A stretch of DNA of 64,000 bases from an uncultured Sphingomonadaceae bacterium (GCA_903871605.1 CAIQHF010000024.1:62001-126000); one strand, 5' to 3'. Counted from the first letter of the stretch, positions 33,638 through 42,792 are shown. Notes: generated by a model from the letters alone, not told the origin. Made by a program: numbers and translations.

Positions 33638-34606
33638 ATGACGATCGACAGACAGCTTGACCCGGAAATGGCGCCGTTGTTCGCGATGCTCGGGCTTGCC
33701 GATCGACCGCTGTTCGATCTGGCCGATTTGGATGCGGCGCGCGCGACGATGCGGCACCTGGCCCAGGCGGGCCTGGACGCCGCGCCTGCGAGAGACGGTA
33801 TCGAGACGGTCGAGCGGATCGTGCCGGGCGGTCGTCCGGACGAGTGGGTACGGCTCCGCATCACCCGCCCGACGGACGGGGGTTCGGCAATGCCCGCATT
33901 GCTGTGGTTCCACGGCGGCGGCATGCTGCTTGGCAGCGCGGCGGATGACGATCCGCTGGCCGCACGTCTCGCCGCCACGATCGGCTGCGCGGTCGTGGCG
34001 GTCGAGTATCGGCTCGCTCCGGAACATCCTTTCCCCGCGGCGCTGGACGATGGTCACGCCGCCTATGGCTGGCTCGCCGAGCACGCGACGCAGGAAGGAA
34101 TCGCGCCAGATCGGATCGCGATCGGCGGCTTCAGCGCCGGGGCGGGGCTGGCGGCGTCGGTGGCGCTCCGCCTGCGCGACGGCGGATCGCCGTCCCCGCT
34201 GTTCCTGAGCCTCACGGCACCGATGCTCGACGATCGGCAGGACAGCCCGTCCAGCCGCGAGACATGCGCCATGGGCGTTTGGGACAGGGCCGCCAATATC
34301 GCCGCCTGGAACGCCTATCTGGGCCCGAAGGACACGGCCGAAGCGCCCTATGCCGTGCCGGCGCGCGCGCTCGATCTGTCCCGTCTGCCGCCAACGTTCA
34401 TGGCGATCGGCGAGATCGACCTGTTTCGCGACGAGGCCATGGCGTTCGTGCAGCGGCTGGTCGCTGCAGGCGTGCCAACCGAATTCCATCTTTATCCCGG
34501 CGCCTGCCATGGCTTTGACGGCCTCAACCCCGAGGCGTCCGTCAGCCGATCCTTTTCGGCAAGCTGGTTGAGCTATCTGGAGCGGATGTTCGCGCGCGGC
34601 GCATAG
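33638..34606 (+). CDS. Alpha/beta hydrolase, hormone-sensitive-lipase type esterase
   Basis: 322 residues from ATG 33638. The HSL-family oxyanion motif HGGG lies in LLWFHGGGMLLGS, the nucleophile serine in GGFSAGAGLA, the acid in GEIDLFRDEA and the histidine in ACHGFDG, so the triad is complete. There is no signal peptide, so it acts in the cytoplasm. These enzymes hydrolyse short acyl esters and lactone-like compounds. It follows the TonB receptor gene directly. In the proposed pathway it could split the ester or lactone made by the Baeyer-Villiger monooxygenase (inference). Confidence 0.9.
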   Translation: MTIDRQLDPEMAPLFAMLGLADRPLFDLADLDAARATMRHLAQAGLDAAPARDGIETVERIVPGGRPDEWVRLRITRPTDGGSAMPALLWFHGGGMLLGSAADDDPLAARLAATIGCAVVAVEYRLAPEHPFPAALDDGHAAYGWLAEHATQEGIAPDRIAIGGFSAGAGLAASVALRLRDGGSPSPLFLSLTAPMLDDRQDSPSSRETCAMGVWDRAANIAAWNAYLGPKDTAEAPYAVPARALDLSRLPPTFMAIGEIDLFRDEAMAFVQRLVAAGVPTEFHLYPGACHGFDGLNPEASVSRSFSASWLSYLERMFARGA

Positions 34607-34622
34607 GGCCGCGATCCGCTCC

Positions 34623-35606
34623 TCAGCCGTGCACGCCCCCCTTGACGAAATCGCGGTTGCGCGCGGCGAACCGCTCGGCTGTGCGCCATAACTGCATTGT
34701 CGCCTTGTTGGCGGTGACGTGGCCGCGCAGCAAAGCGAGTTCGGTGAACATGTCGATGCCCTCGATCGCGTGATAGCTGTTATCGGGATCGGGACCAGCC
34801 GGCCGGAACCAGCCCACCGAGACAACCGGCACCCGGCGTTCGCGGCCATAACGCTGGAGCCCGATCTCGTGCGCTTCCATCGGCACGTCGATGATCGCGC
34901 CCGCACCCCTCAGCGTTTCGACGATCGGGTTCGTGAACGCGCTGCCATGGCGGGGATCGAGCATGCCGATTACCTGGCCATCGAACGCACTCAAGGGGAT
35001 TTCGCCATGCTGCGCGAGGGGGTGCTCGTTGGGGACCGCCATCACGACGGGGCGTCGCGCCAGCGTGATCCTCGGCAGGTCGTCTGGAATGATGATCTCC
35101 GACGTGTCGGCCTGCACCTGCTCGGCGGCGAAATGCGAACGATCCACCACATAGCCGATCAGCAGGGCCAGATCGATGAGGTGGTTGTCGAGCTGGTCGA
35201 TCAGCTGCTGCTTGAAGGCATAGTTGATCGCGATCGAGATGCCCGGGCACTCCACCTCGAACTGGCGGAAGAGGTTCTCCCGCTCAAAGATGCCGGCCGT
35301 GTAGAAGGGGGTACCCATGCGGGACAGGCTGCGATTGCGCGTGTTCAGCCCGCTGAGCACCTTCTGGAATTCCTTCTGCGCCTCGACCACCTGAAGCGCG
35401 GCCGGCAGGATCGCCTGGCCGAATTCCGACAATTCAACCTTGCGCGTGGTACGGATGAAGAGATCTTCGCCGATGAGATGTTCCAGCCGGCGGATCTGCG
35501 CGGAAAGCGTGGGCTGCGTCATGTTCAGCAGGGAGGCCGCGACGCTGAAGTTCAATTTCTCCGCGAGCGTGACGAAGCACTGCATCGCGCGGATTTCCAC
35601 TTGCAT
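34623..35606 (-). CDS. LysR-family transcriptional regulator
   Basis: 327 residues. The ATG at 35606 starts MQVEIRAMQCF, the usual position before the HTH (NFSVAASLLNMTQPTLSAQI); longer in-frame extensions are arginine-rich and unlikely. A substrate-binding domain follows (FEVECPGISIAINYAFKQQL; VVMAVPNEHPLAQHGEIPLS). It converges with the esterase gene (17-base gap) and points away from the TetR gene. Its role in the island is unknown; the target sequence of a LysR protein (T-N11-A) would differ from the 7-2-7 element. Confidence 0.88.
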   Translation of the reverse strand: MQVEIRAMQCFVTLAEKLNFSVAASLLNMTQPTLSAQIRRLEHLIGEDLFIRTTRKVELSEFGQAILPAALQVVEAQKEFQKVLSGLNTRNRSLSRMGTPFYTAGIFERENLFRQFEVECPGISIAINYAFKQQLIDQLDNHLIDLALLIGYVVDRSHFAAEQVQADTSEIIIPDDLPRITLARRPVVMAVPNEHPLAQHGEIPLSAFDGQVIGMLDPRHGSAFTNPIVETLRGAGAIIDVPMEAHEIGLQRYGRERRVPVVSVGWFRPAGPDPDNSYHAIEGIDMFTELALLRGHVTANKATMQLWRTAERFAARNRDFVKGGVHG

Positions 35607-35843
35607 GACATCAAACTCCGTTGGGAATGCATCGACCCTCTTGCGGGGTCTTGCGGGACGGTGGGTGCTTGATGCGCGCCCGTGTGCCGGCCGACATGGT
35701 GGCGAAACCGCGTCGCACACATGCACTAGCAAAACGCTCGTGCCGTGGCAGTAACGATCTTGCCGATGCCGCGGCCACGGACTCGCCAGACGACCCCGCC
35801 ATCGCCCGGTCCCCGGCCGCTTGACCAGCAGCCCGACATTGGA

Positions 35844-35859
35844 TTAATCGCTTATATAA
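35844..35859. promoter_or_regulatory. 7-2-7 element beside the TetR gene (one good arm)
   Basis: TTAATCG-CT-TATATAA: the left arm is perfect and the right arm is diverged. It lies 12 bases before the TTG start of the TetR-type gene, where a repressor would block its own transcription. The right arm also resembles a -10 box (TATATA). Confidence 0.4.
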
Positions 35860-35871
35860 CAGCATGACAGC

Positions 35872-36513
35872 TTGATCGGACCGAACATAGCCAGGATCGA
35901 GGGTTCGCAGACGTCTCGTGACCAGTTGCTCGAGGCGGCGAGCGCGCTCATGCGCGAGCGCGACGTGCTCGATGTTTCGCTCGTCGAGATTTCGCAGCGC
36001 GCGGGCATCAACGCGGCGCTCGTCAAATATTATTTCGGCAACAAGGAAGGGCTGATCCTCGCATTGCTGGATCGCGACATGCGCGACGCCATCGCGCAGC
36101 TCAGCGCGCTCGTCGAAATGGATATCTCTGCGACCGCGAAGATGCGGATCCACCTTACCGGCCTCAACCGGATGTTTTCTAGGATTCCCTATCTCAACCG
36201 GCTGATCCACACGACCTCGCGGACCGCAAGCGAGGACAAGGTGCGCGATCTTTCCGAACGCCTGCTGCTGCCCCTGGCGCACGCCCAGGAGCGGATCCTC
36301 AAGGAGGGCATGGCTACAGGCGAATTCGAGCAGATCGACACCAAGCTGTTCTATTTCGCGTCCGTGGGGGCGTGCGATGCTCTCTACTCCTCGCGCTTCA
36401 CGCTGCGGTCGATCTTTGGCGTCAACGCGGTCGATCCGGATCTCCAGCGCCGCAACACAGACTTCCTCGTGGAATATCTCATGCGCGGGCTCCTGCGTAA
36501 GCCGGCCGCCTGA
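35872..36513 (+). CDS. TetR-family transcriptional regulator
   Basis: 213 residues from TTG 35872; no ATG is available before the HTH. The N-terminal HTH reads SLVEISQRAGINAALVKYYF, followed by GNKEGLILALLD. The C-terminal ligand domain is all-helical (LNRMFSRIPYLNRLIHTTSR; LLLPLAHAQERILKEGMA; LFYFASVGACDALYSS). TetR regulators of acyl-CoA degradation usually repress until an acyl-CoA or terpenoid acid binds. It is the only TetR gene in the window, and an inverted-repeat element lies at its own promoter. I therefore propose it as the regulator of the seven 7-2-7 sites; direct proof is lacking. Confidence 0.88.
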   Translation: MIGPNIARIEGSQTSRDQLLEAASALMRERDVLDVSLVEISQRAGINAALVKYYFGNKEGLILALLDRDMRDAIAQLSALVEMDISATAKMRIHLTGLNRMFSRIPYLNRLIHTTSRTASEDKVRDLSERLLLPLAHAQERILKEGMATGEFEQIDTKLFYFASVGACDALYSSRFTLRSIFGVNAVDPDLQRRNTDFLVEYLMRGLLRKPAA

Positions 36514-36540
36514 TCGGCTGCCATCCCTTGCCCGGAGCGG

Positions 36541-37716
36541 CTAGAGCGTGCGCGCTATCAGGATCTTCATAATCTCGTTGGTGCCGCCGTAAATCCGATT
36601 GATCCGCGCATCCTTGTAGGCCTGCGCGATCGGATATTCGTTCATGTAGCCATAGCCACCGAACAGCTGGAGGCATTCGTCCACGATCTTGCAGTGAAGG
36701 TCTGTCACCCAATATTTGGCCATGGATGCTGTCGGACTGTCGAGTTCGCCCTTCAGATGGCGCTCGACGCAATGATCGACGAAGACGCGCGCGACGGTGG
36801 CCTCCGTCTTGCACTCGGCGAGTTTGAACTGGGTGTTCTGGAAATCGAGGATCGCCTTCCCGAAGGCGCGGCGCTGCTTCACATAGTCGATCGTCAGCGC
36901 CAGCGCATATTCGATTGCCGCCATCGCCTGCACGGCAAGGATCAGCCGCTCCTGCGGGAGTTTCTGCATAAGCTGTACGAAACCCTCGCCGGCGCTCGCG
37001 CCGAGCAGGTTGGCGGTCGGCACGCGTACGTCGTTGAAGAACAGTTCCGACGTATCGGAACTGTCGCGCCCCATCTTGTCGAGGTTGCGGCCGCGCTCGA
37101 AGCCCTCGGCGTCCTCGGTCTCCAGCATGATCAGCGAGGTGCCCCTGGCGCCGAGGCTCGGATCGGTCTTGGCGACCACGACGATCAGATTGGCATTCTG
37201 GCCGTTGGTGATGAAGGTCTTGGAGCCGTTAAGGACATAGTGGTTGCCGTCCAGCCGCGCCGAGGTCTTGATCGCCTGGAGATCCGATCCCGTGCCCGGT
37301 TCGGTCATCGCGATCGCGGTGATGATCTCGCCCGAGACGATTCGCGGGAGCCAGCGCTGCTTCTGCTCCTCCGAGCCGTAAGCCTCGATATAGGGGGCGA
37401 CGATCGCGTTGTGGAGCGCAACGTCCCATCCTTCGATGCCGCGTCGGCCGATCTGCTCCATCAGGATCACTTCATGGCGGAAATCGCCGCCCGCGCCACC
37501 ATAGGCCTCGGGGATCGACAGTCCCAAAATCCCGTCGCGGCCGGCCCGCTCCCAGAAGCGGCGCGGGACGATGCCCTCGTCGCGCCAGCCTTGCACGGTT
37601 GCCGGTGCAGCATGCTGATCGAGGAAGGCGCCGACGCTGTTCTCGAAAAGGAGGATTTCCTCTTCGGCGAGAAAAGCGGGGCGCGGCACGCCCAGGACGC
37701 TTTCTACGACACCCAT
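36541..37716 (-). CDS. Acyl-CoA dehydrogenase, LCAD-like
   Basis: 391 residues. The ATG at 37716 is preferred to the longer frame because it gives the normal short lead (MGVVESVLGVPRPAFLAEEE). FAD-binding and substrate segments: AIAMTEPGTGSDLQAIKTSA, NGSKTFITNGQNANLIVVVA, YVKQRRAFGKAILDFQNTQF. At the C-terminal position where MCAD carries its catalytic glutamate this protein has IYGGTNEIMKIL, as in long-chain and isovaleryl-type enzymes. The base is then expected to be the glutamate in LPQERL, which is present. It introduces the 2,3 double bond in an acyl-CoA, possibly a branched one. A 7-2-7 element lies upstream in its leader. Confidence 0.92.
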   Translation of the reverse strand: MGVVESVLGVPRPAFLAEEEILLFENSVGAFLDQHAAPATVQGWRDEGIVPRRFWERAGRDGILGLSIPEAYGGAGGDFRHEVILMEQIGRRGIEGWDVALHNAIVAPYIEAYGSEEQKQRWLPRIVSGEIITAIAMTEPGTGSDLQAIKTSARLDGNHYVLNGSKTFITNGQNANLIVVVAKTDPSLGARGTSLIMLETEDAEGFERGRNLDKMGRDSSDTSELFFNDVRVPTANLLGASAGEGFVQLMQKLPQERLILAVQAMAAIEYALALTIDYVKQRRAFGKAILDFQNTQFKLAECKTEATVARVFVDHCVERHLKGELDSPTASMAKYWVTDLHCKIVDECLQLFGGYGYMNEYPIAQAYKDARINRIYGGTNEIMKILIARTL

Positions 37717-37873
37717 ATCATACTCCGTTGCTGGCGGGCGCCTTCGCCCGGCGTGGTCCCCAATTCGATCGCAAGCGCTTCTCGCGCAGCCGTTCAAACC
37801 AGGCACCGGCGGTGTGAAAGCGCGTAATCAAATCGGATCCGATCGCACCGATCACGAAGGCAGGATCCAATCT

Positions 37874-37889
37874 TTAATCGACCGATTAA
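37874..37889. promoter_or_regulatory. 7-2-7 operator-like element, perfect palindrome
   Basis: TTAATCG-AC-CGATTAA: both 7-base arms pair perfectly, the best copy in the window. It sits between two acyl-CoA dehydrogenase genes on the minus strand, 157 bases before the ATG of the downstream one, so it probably controls that gene. Confidence 0.65.
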
Positions 37890-37932
37890 CCGTTGTCGGG
37901 AATGTCACGAATGTCAAGCCGGGAGCCATGTC

Positions 37933-39120
37933 TCAATGGTCTTGCGCGGCCTTCCAGTCGCGCTTGATCTTTTTGGCGAGCGACCATTTGTGAACCTCGG
38001 TTGGTCCGTCGTAGATCCGAAAGGCGCGGATCTCGCGGAAGACCCTTTCGACGATGGTTTCTCCGGAAACGCCCAGGCCGCCCATCACCTGCACGCACCG
38101 ATCGGCGACGCGCATCAGAGCCTCCGACACGCAGACTTTGGTCATCGAGCTTTCCACCACCCCGAGCGCTCCTGTGTCGAGGGCGTCGGCGCACCAATAA
38201 ACCATCTGCTCGGCCAGCCGCAGATCGATCATATTCTCCGCCAGCATGAAGCCGACCCCTTCGTGATCGATCAGCGTTTTGCCGAATGCGTGGCGGCGGC
38301 AGGCATAATCCGTTGCAATCTCATGGGCACGAATGCACGCGCCGAGCCAGCGCATGCAGTGCGACAGCCGGGCAGGGGACAGGCGGATCTGGGCGTAGGC
38401 AAAGCCCTCGCCGCTGTTGCCCAGCATCTGGTCGGCGGGGATGCGCAAATCGTCGATCGTGACGACCGCGTGACCACCTGGCATGGAATTGTCGATCGTG
38501 TCGAGCACGCGCTCGATGCCGATCGCCGGATCGGGCAGATCGATCAGGAACATGCAGGCGCCGTCGTTGGATTTCGCCATGACGATCCCTATCGATGCGC
38601 CTTGCGCGCCCGTGATGAACGCCTTGCGGCCGTTCACTACCCAGTGGTTGCCGTCCAGCACCGCGGTCGTCTGCATCATCGATGGATCGGATCCGGCGCC
38701 CCCCTCCAGCGCGGGTTCGGTCATGAAGAAGGCGGAGCGGACACGGCCCGAGAGCAGAGGATCGAGAAAGCGCCGCTTCAGCGCGTCGTCGCCGACCTTG
38801 CCGATGAGATAGATGTTGCCCTCGTCGGGCGAGGCCGTGTTGCATGCCTGGGGGCCGAGCGGGGACAGGCCCGAGCGGATCAGTATCGTGGCGGTGTCAC
38901 GCTGCGAGAGATGAATGCCATGATCGAGCACATGAGGAGTGAGGACGCCTGCGGTGCGCGCCTTGTCGCGCAATTCCTGCACGAGATCGTCGTCCGGGCC
39001 GTGCTCGCCATTTCGGGGATCTTGCTCATAGGGTATGACGACATTGCGCACGAACTGCTCGACGGCGTCCGCCTTGGCCGCCGCTGTTGGCGGATCGGAG
39101 TATGCAGATTCGGCGTGCAA
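37933..39120 (-). CDS. Acyl-CoA dehydrogenase, ACAD10/11-like
   Basis: 395 residues. Family segments: FMTEPALEGGAGSDPSMMQT, NGRKAFITGAQGASIGIVMA, ACRRHAFGKTLIDHEGVGFM. The C-terminal motif is RIYDGPTEVHKWSLAKKI instead of the IYEGT of standard dehydrogenases; this DGPxEVH form is that of ACAD10/ACAD11 relatives. In animals these are fused to an APH-type kinase domain and handle 4-hydroxyacyl-CoA; bacterial LvaC of the levulinate pathway works with the kinase LvaA. Here a kinase of the same family is encoded at 40133, close by on the other strand. So this protein may eliminate phosphate from a phosphorylated hydroxyacyl-CoA instead of, or besides, normal dehydrogenation (inference). Confidence 0.88.
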   Translation of the reverse strand: MHAESAYSDPPTAAAKADAVEQFVRNVVIPYEQDPRNGEHGPDDDLVQELRDKARTAGVLTPHVLDHGIHLSQRDTATILIRSGLSPLGPQACNTASPDEGNIYLIGKVGDDALKRRFLDPLLSGRVRSAFFMTEPALEGGAGSDPSMMQTTAVLDGNHWVVNGRKAFITGAQGASIGIVMAKSNDGACMFLIDLPDPAIGIERVLDTIDNSMPGGHAVVTIDDLRIPADQMLGNSGEGFAYAQIRLSPARLSHCMRWLGACIRAHEIATDYACRRHAFGKTLIDHEGVGFMLAENMIDLRLAEQMVYWCADALDTGALGVVESSMTKVCVSEALMRVADRCVQVMGGLGVSGETIVERVFREIRAFRIYDGPTEVHKWSLAKKIKRDWKAAQDH

Positions 39121-39177
39121 TTTTCTCTCCCGGTCGATTGCGGTTGAGCCACATGGATCGATATGCCACTACGTATC

Positions 39178-39193
39178 TTCATTGAGCAATTAA
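39178..39193. promoter_or_regulatory. 7-2-7 operator-like element in a divergent promoter
   Basis: TTCATTG-AG-CAATTAA: six of seven arm positions pair. It lies midway between the divergent acyl-CoA dehydrogenase (57 bases) and crotonase (70 bases) genes, so one protein could control both directions. Confidence 0.55.
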
Positions 39194-39263
39194 ACAAGAC
39201 GAGAAGCGCGGGCGGTCTGGTGGGTATCGATCGAAATCTCGAAGTGCTGCCGTGGAGCGGAGC

Positions 39264-40085
39264 ATGATCGCCAATGCGCCCGAGTCCGGCGCCTATTCCG
39301 GCCTTGCGGTGGAGCGCGATGGCGCGCTGCTCGTCGTCACGCTCGATCAGGCGGATTCGTTCAACGCCTTGAACGACGCTCTGATCGATGGATTGACGGC
39401 TTGCCTGTCCGATCTTGTGGATGACGCAGCCGTGCGCGTGGTCATCCTGAAGGCAAATGGCCGCCATTTTTCGGCCGGCGTCGATCTGAAGGACTGGAGC
39501 GGCGAGATCGTCCAGCCGACGATCGGGGCGTCCATGAAAATGCAGAAGCGGATCGGTGCGATCGTCAAGCTGATGCGTGCCATTCCGCAGCCGATCATCG
39601 CGCTCGGCCACGGCGCGGCCGCCGGCGGTGGGTTCTCGCTGCTGCTCGCCGCCGATGTGCGTTTCGGCACTCCCGATCTACGGATGAACGCCGCCTACGT
39701 GAAGGTGGGCCTAGGCGGTTGTGACATCGGCAGCAGCTATTTCCTGCCGCGCCTTGCCGGCGGATCCATCGCCGCGGAGCTTTTGCTCACCGGCCGCTTC
39801 CTCACGGCAGAGCGCGCCCTGAGCCTGGGTTTGCTCAGCGACGTGGTGCCCGCCGACGCGCTGTTGGAGACCGGCCTCGCGCTGGCCAGCGACATGCTGG
39901 CGATCGCGCCGATGGCGCTGCGTTTCACCAAGGAGGCGCTCAACGTGAACATGGACGCGTCGGGGATCGACGCGGCCATGGCCCTCGAGGATCGCCAGCA
40001 GGTGATGCTGACGACAACACACGATCATGCCGAAGCGGTGACCGCCTTTCTCGAGAAGCGGCCGCCGTCTTTTCGCGATCGCTAG
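39264..40085 (+). CDS. Crotonase-family protein lacking both hydratase glutamates
   Basis: 273 residues from ATG 39264, six bases after GGAG; a GTG at 39252 would add four. The fold is clear (LLVVTLDQADSFNALNDALI; GRHFSAGVDLKDWSG; GHGAAAGGGFSLLLAADVRF). The segment that holds the first glutamate reads GGGFS and the second position NAAYVKVGLGGCDIGSSY, so neither catalytic glutamate is present. Hydration is unlikely; isomerase, hydrolase or lyase activity is possible. It is the first gene of the plus-strand run 39264-42792. Confidence 0.86.
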   Translation: MIANAPESGAYSGLAVERDGALLVVTLDQADSFNALNDALIDGLTACLSDLVDDAAVRVVILKANGRHFSAGVDLKDWSGEIVQPTIGASMKMQKRIGAIVKLMRAIPQPIIALGHGAAAGGGFSLLLAADVRFGTPDLRMNAAYVKVGLGGCDIGSSYFLPRLAGGSIAAELLLTGRFLTAERALSLGLLSDVVPADALLETGLALASDMLAIAPMALRFTKEALNVNMDASGIDAAMALEDRQQVMLTTTHDHAEAVTAFLEKRPPSFRDR

Positions 40086-40132
40086 GGACTGAAACGACGT
40101 CGGCTCGGCTGCGTCACGTCGAAGGAGCATGG

Positions 40133-41197
40133 ATGGACAGCCAGGATCTGAACAGCGGCACCACCGCCGTGCGGGAGGCGCATCGTTTTGACGAGACGCG
40201 TCTGGATGCATGGATGCGCGCGCACGTCGACGACTATGCGGGCCCACTGACGGTGCGGCAGTTCAAGGGCGGTCAATCCAACCCAACCTACAAACTTTCG
40301 ACGCCACGGCGCGACTATGTGCTGCGCCGCAAGCCGCCAGGCGTGCTGGTCAGCGGTGCCCACGCCGTAGAGCGTGAGGCGCGCGTGCTGGCCAGTCTTG
40401 GCGCGGTGGGATTTCCGGTCGCGCATGTCTATGGCCTCTGCACGGATGAAGCCGTCATCGGCACGTGGTTCTACGTCATGCACTGCGTCGAGGGGCGCAT
40501 CTTGTGGGACACCGGCTTTCCCGATGTGCCCAGGGACGACCGTCCGCTCTATTTCGCCGCGATGAACCGCACCATTGCGCAATTGCACGGCCTCGATCCG
40601 GTAGCGCTGGGGCTCGCCGATTACGGCAGGGCCGGCAACTATTTCGAGCGCCAGATCGCTCGCTGGTCGCGCCAATATGCCGCCGACGAGATTGCGGGAT
40701 GCGATTCGCATCTCGACAGGCTCATCGAATGGTTGCCCGCCAATATTCCGGCCGGCGACGAGACGACGCTGGTGCACGGCGATTTCCGCTGCGACAACAT
40801 GGTCTTCCATCCGACGGAGCCGCGCGTGATCGCGGTGCTGGATTGGGAACTATCGACGCTCGGCCATCCGCTCGGCGACTTCGCCTACCATTTGATGATG
40901 TACCGGATGCCGTCGATGGTGATCGCCGGATTGGTGGGCGCCGACGTCGCTGCGGCCAACATCCCGAGCGAGGCGGACTATGTGGCGGACTATTGCCGTA
41001 ACACTGGGCGATCCTGCATTCCCGAGCGTGAGCTGAATTTCTACATCGCCTTCAACATGTTCCGGCTGGCGGCGATCATCCACGGCATCAAGGCGCGTGC
41101 GATCCGCGGCACCGCCTCCTCCGCCCATGCCGCCGAGATGATCAAGTTCCTGGCGCCGCTTGCCGAACTGGCCTGGGCGCAGGCGGGCAGGACGTGA
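40133..41197 (+). CDS. APH-family phosphotransferase (LvaA / ACAD10-N-like kinase)
   Basis: 354 residues of the aminoglycoside-phosphotransferase/choline-kinase fold. The N-lobe has FKGGQSNPTYKL and the lysine strand VLRRKPPG. The catalytic loop is the Brenner motif LVHGDFRCDNMVF and the metal-binding aspartate is in VIAVLDWELSTLGHPLGDFAY. Proteins closest to this type are encoded beside or fused to acyl-CoA dehydrogenases and phosphorylate the 4-hydroxyl of hydroxyacyl-CoA. The stop overlaps the start of the next crotonase gene. With the ACAD10/11-like dehydrogenase at 37933 it would form a phosphorylation/elimination module. Antibiotic resistance is not suggested by this context. Confidence 0.88.
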   Translation: MDSQDLNSGTTAVREAHRFDETRLDAWMRAHVDDYAGPLTVRQFKGGQSNPTYKLSTPRRDYVLRRKPPGVLVSGAHAVEREARVLASLGAVGFPVAHVYGLCTDEAVIGTWFYVMHCVEGRILWDTGFPDVPRDDRPLYFAAMNRTIAQLHGLDPVALGLADYGRAGNYFERQIARWSRQYAADEIAGCDSHLDRLIEWLPANIPAGDETTLVHGDFRCDNMVFHPTEPRVIAVLDWELSTLGHPLGDFAYHLMMYRMPSMVIAGLVGADVAAANIPSEADYVADYCRNTGRSCIPERELNFYIAFNMFRLAAIIHGIKARAIRGTASSAHAAEMIKFLAPLAELAWAQAGRT

Positions 41198-41982
41198 GCG
41201 CCTATCGCTTCGTCGAGCTGTCGCGCGAAGGCGCGGTGGCGATCGTCACCCTGTCCGATCCGGGCACGCTCAATGCGGCGTCGCTCACGATGGTCGACGA
41301 GCTTCTCGACGCCCTCGGCCGATGCGCCTCCGACGGAGCGCGGGCGCTGGTGATGACCGGCAAGGGCCAGGGCTTCTGCTCCGGAGCGAAGCTCTCGGAC
41401 GCGATGAATGTCGACGATCCGGGCTATGACGCGGGTAAGCTGCTGGAGAGTCATTACAACCCCCTGATGCTGGCACTGCGCGATCTGCCGATGCCGTTCG
41501 TCACGGCGGTCAACGGCATCGCCGCCGGTATCGGCTGCGGGATGGCGCTGGCGGGGGATCTGATCGTGGCGTCCGAGACGGCCTCCTTTCTGCAGCCCTT
41601 TCGCCGCATCGGCCTGGCGCCGGACAGTGGCACGGCTTTCCTGCTGACGCGGGCGATCGGCCGCGTGCGGGCGATGGAGCTGTTGTTGCTCGGGGACCGT
41701 CTGCCCGCGGCGACCGCGCTCGCCTGGGGACTGGTGAGCCGGGTCGTGCCCGCCGATCAACTGATGGCCGAGGCGATGAGGCTGGCACAGGATCTCGCGG
41801 CAGGTCCAACGATCGCATTGAAGGCCGCCCGCGATCAGTGCTGGGCGGCACCGGGCGCGCGCTTCGACGAGATGCTCGAGCTGGAACGCAGGCACCAATA
41901 CCAGGCGGGCCGGACCGCCGATCATCGCGAGGGACTCAGAGCCTTTCTCCAGAAGCGGCCCCCTCGTTTCACGGGCGCCTGA
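41194..41982 (+). CDS. Crotonase-family protein, PaaG-like isomerase type
   Basis: 262 residues from a GTG overlapping the kinase stop by four bases. Segments: AIVTLSDPGTLNAASLTMVD, GFCSGAKLSD, NGIAAGIGCGMALAGDLIVA, and RIGLAPDSGTAFLLTRAIG. As in the protein at 15259, the hydratase glutamates are replaced and an aspartate follows P in APDSG, the PaaG-type arrangement. A double-bond isomerisation of enoyl-CoA is therefore more likely than hydration. Confidence 0.87.
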   Translation: MSAYRFVELSREGAVAIVTLSDPGTLNAASLTMVDELLDALGRCASDGARALVMTGKGQGFCSGAKLSDAMNVDDPGYDAGKLLESHYNPLMLALRDLPMPFVTAVNGIAAGIGCGMALAGDLIVASETASFLQPFRRIGLAPDSGTAFLLTRAIGRVRAMELLLLGDRLPAATALAWGLVSRVVPADQLMAEAMRLAQDLAAGPTIALKAARDQCWAAPGARFDEMLELERRHQYQAGRTADHREGLRAFLQKRPPRFTGA

Positions 41983-42012
41983 GGTTTCAATGCCCCCAGC
42001 AAGGACGATGCG

Positions 42013-42792
42013 ATGAACGATCCGTTGGTGATTGTCTCCCGGAAGGAAGCGGTCGCGATCATCACGCTGAACCGGCCGGATCGCCTGAACGCCTTGTCTC
42101 ATGCGCTTCGCGTCGCGCTGGTCGACGCGATCGGGGCGGCGGATGCGGATGCCGTGGTGCGTGCGATCGTCCTGATCGGTGCCGGAGACCGTGCCTTCTC
42201 GGCTGGGCTTGATCTGAAGGAGCTGGGTGAAGACACCGGCAGCGTGTTCGCCTCCGACGCCTTCGCTGATCGGGCCAACCCTGTCGCGGCGATAGTGGCC
42301 TGCTCGAAGCCGGTCATCGGTGCGATTAACGGTGTCGCGATCACCGGCGGCCTGGAGGTCGCGCTGGCTTGCGACATCCGGATCTGCTCGGAAACGGCCC
42401 GCTTTGCCGATACGCACGTCAAGGTCGAGGTGGTGCCCGGATGGGGACTCTCGCAGCGCCTTTCTCGCATCGTCGGTGGTTCCCGCGCCAAGGAAATGTC
42501 GCTGACGGGCATGTTCGTCGATGCATCGACCGCGCTTGCCTGGGGGCTCGTCAACCGGGTGATGGCGCAAGACGAGCTCCTGACCGAGGCCGTGCGGATC
42601 GGCGGCGCGATCGCCGAGCATGCGCCCGCGATGGTGGCACGCTACAAGGCGTTGATCGATACGGGGCTCGGCATGACGTTCGCTGATGCGATGGCGCATG
42701 AGAAGGCACAGTCGTCCGCCTTCAACGGGTCGATCGGCGGGGGCAGCATTGGCGGCCGCTACGAAGGGGTTCGCACCAGCAACCGCAGTTGA
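42013..42792 (+). CDS. Crotonase-family protein with one catalytic glutamate
   Basis: 259 residues. Segments: [54 protein letters not shown] and THVKVEVVPGWGLSQRLSRI. The first glutamate (GGLE) is present, but the second position is histidine (ADTHVKV). This one-glutamate pattern is seen in enzymes such as some EchA proteins and CoA lyases or hydrolases. The reaction cannot be fixed from sequence. It ends the kinase/crotonase run; a promoter with a 7-2-7 element follows. Confidence 0.87.
   Translation: MNDPLVIVSRKEAVAIITLNRPDRLNALSHALRVALVDAIGAADADAVVRAIVLIGAGDRAFSAGLDLKELGEDTGSVFASDAFADRANPVAAIVACSKPVIGAINGVAITGGLEVALACDIRICSETARFADTHVKVEVVPGWGLSQRLSRIVGGSRAKEMSLTGMFVDASTALAWGLVNRVMAQDELLTEAVRIGGAIAEHAPAMVARYKALIDTGLGMTFADAMAHEKAQSSAFNGSIGGGSIGGRYEGVRTSNRS

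Noticed and set aside
40133-41197. Aminoglycoside resistance gene
   Set aside because: The fold is shared, but the gene is embedded between crotonase genes and near an ACAD10/11-like dehydrogenase, a context of acyl-CoA metabolism.
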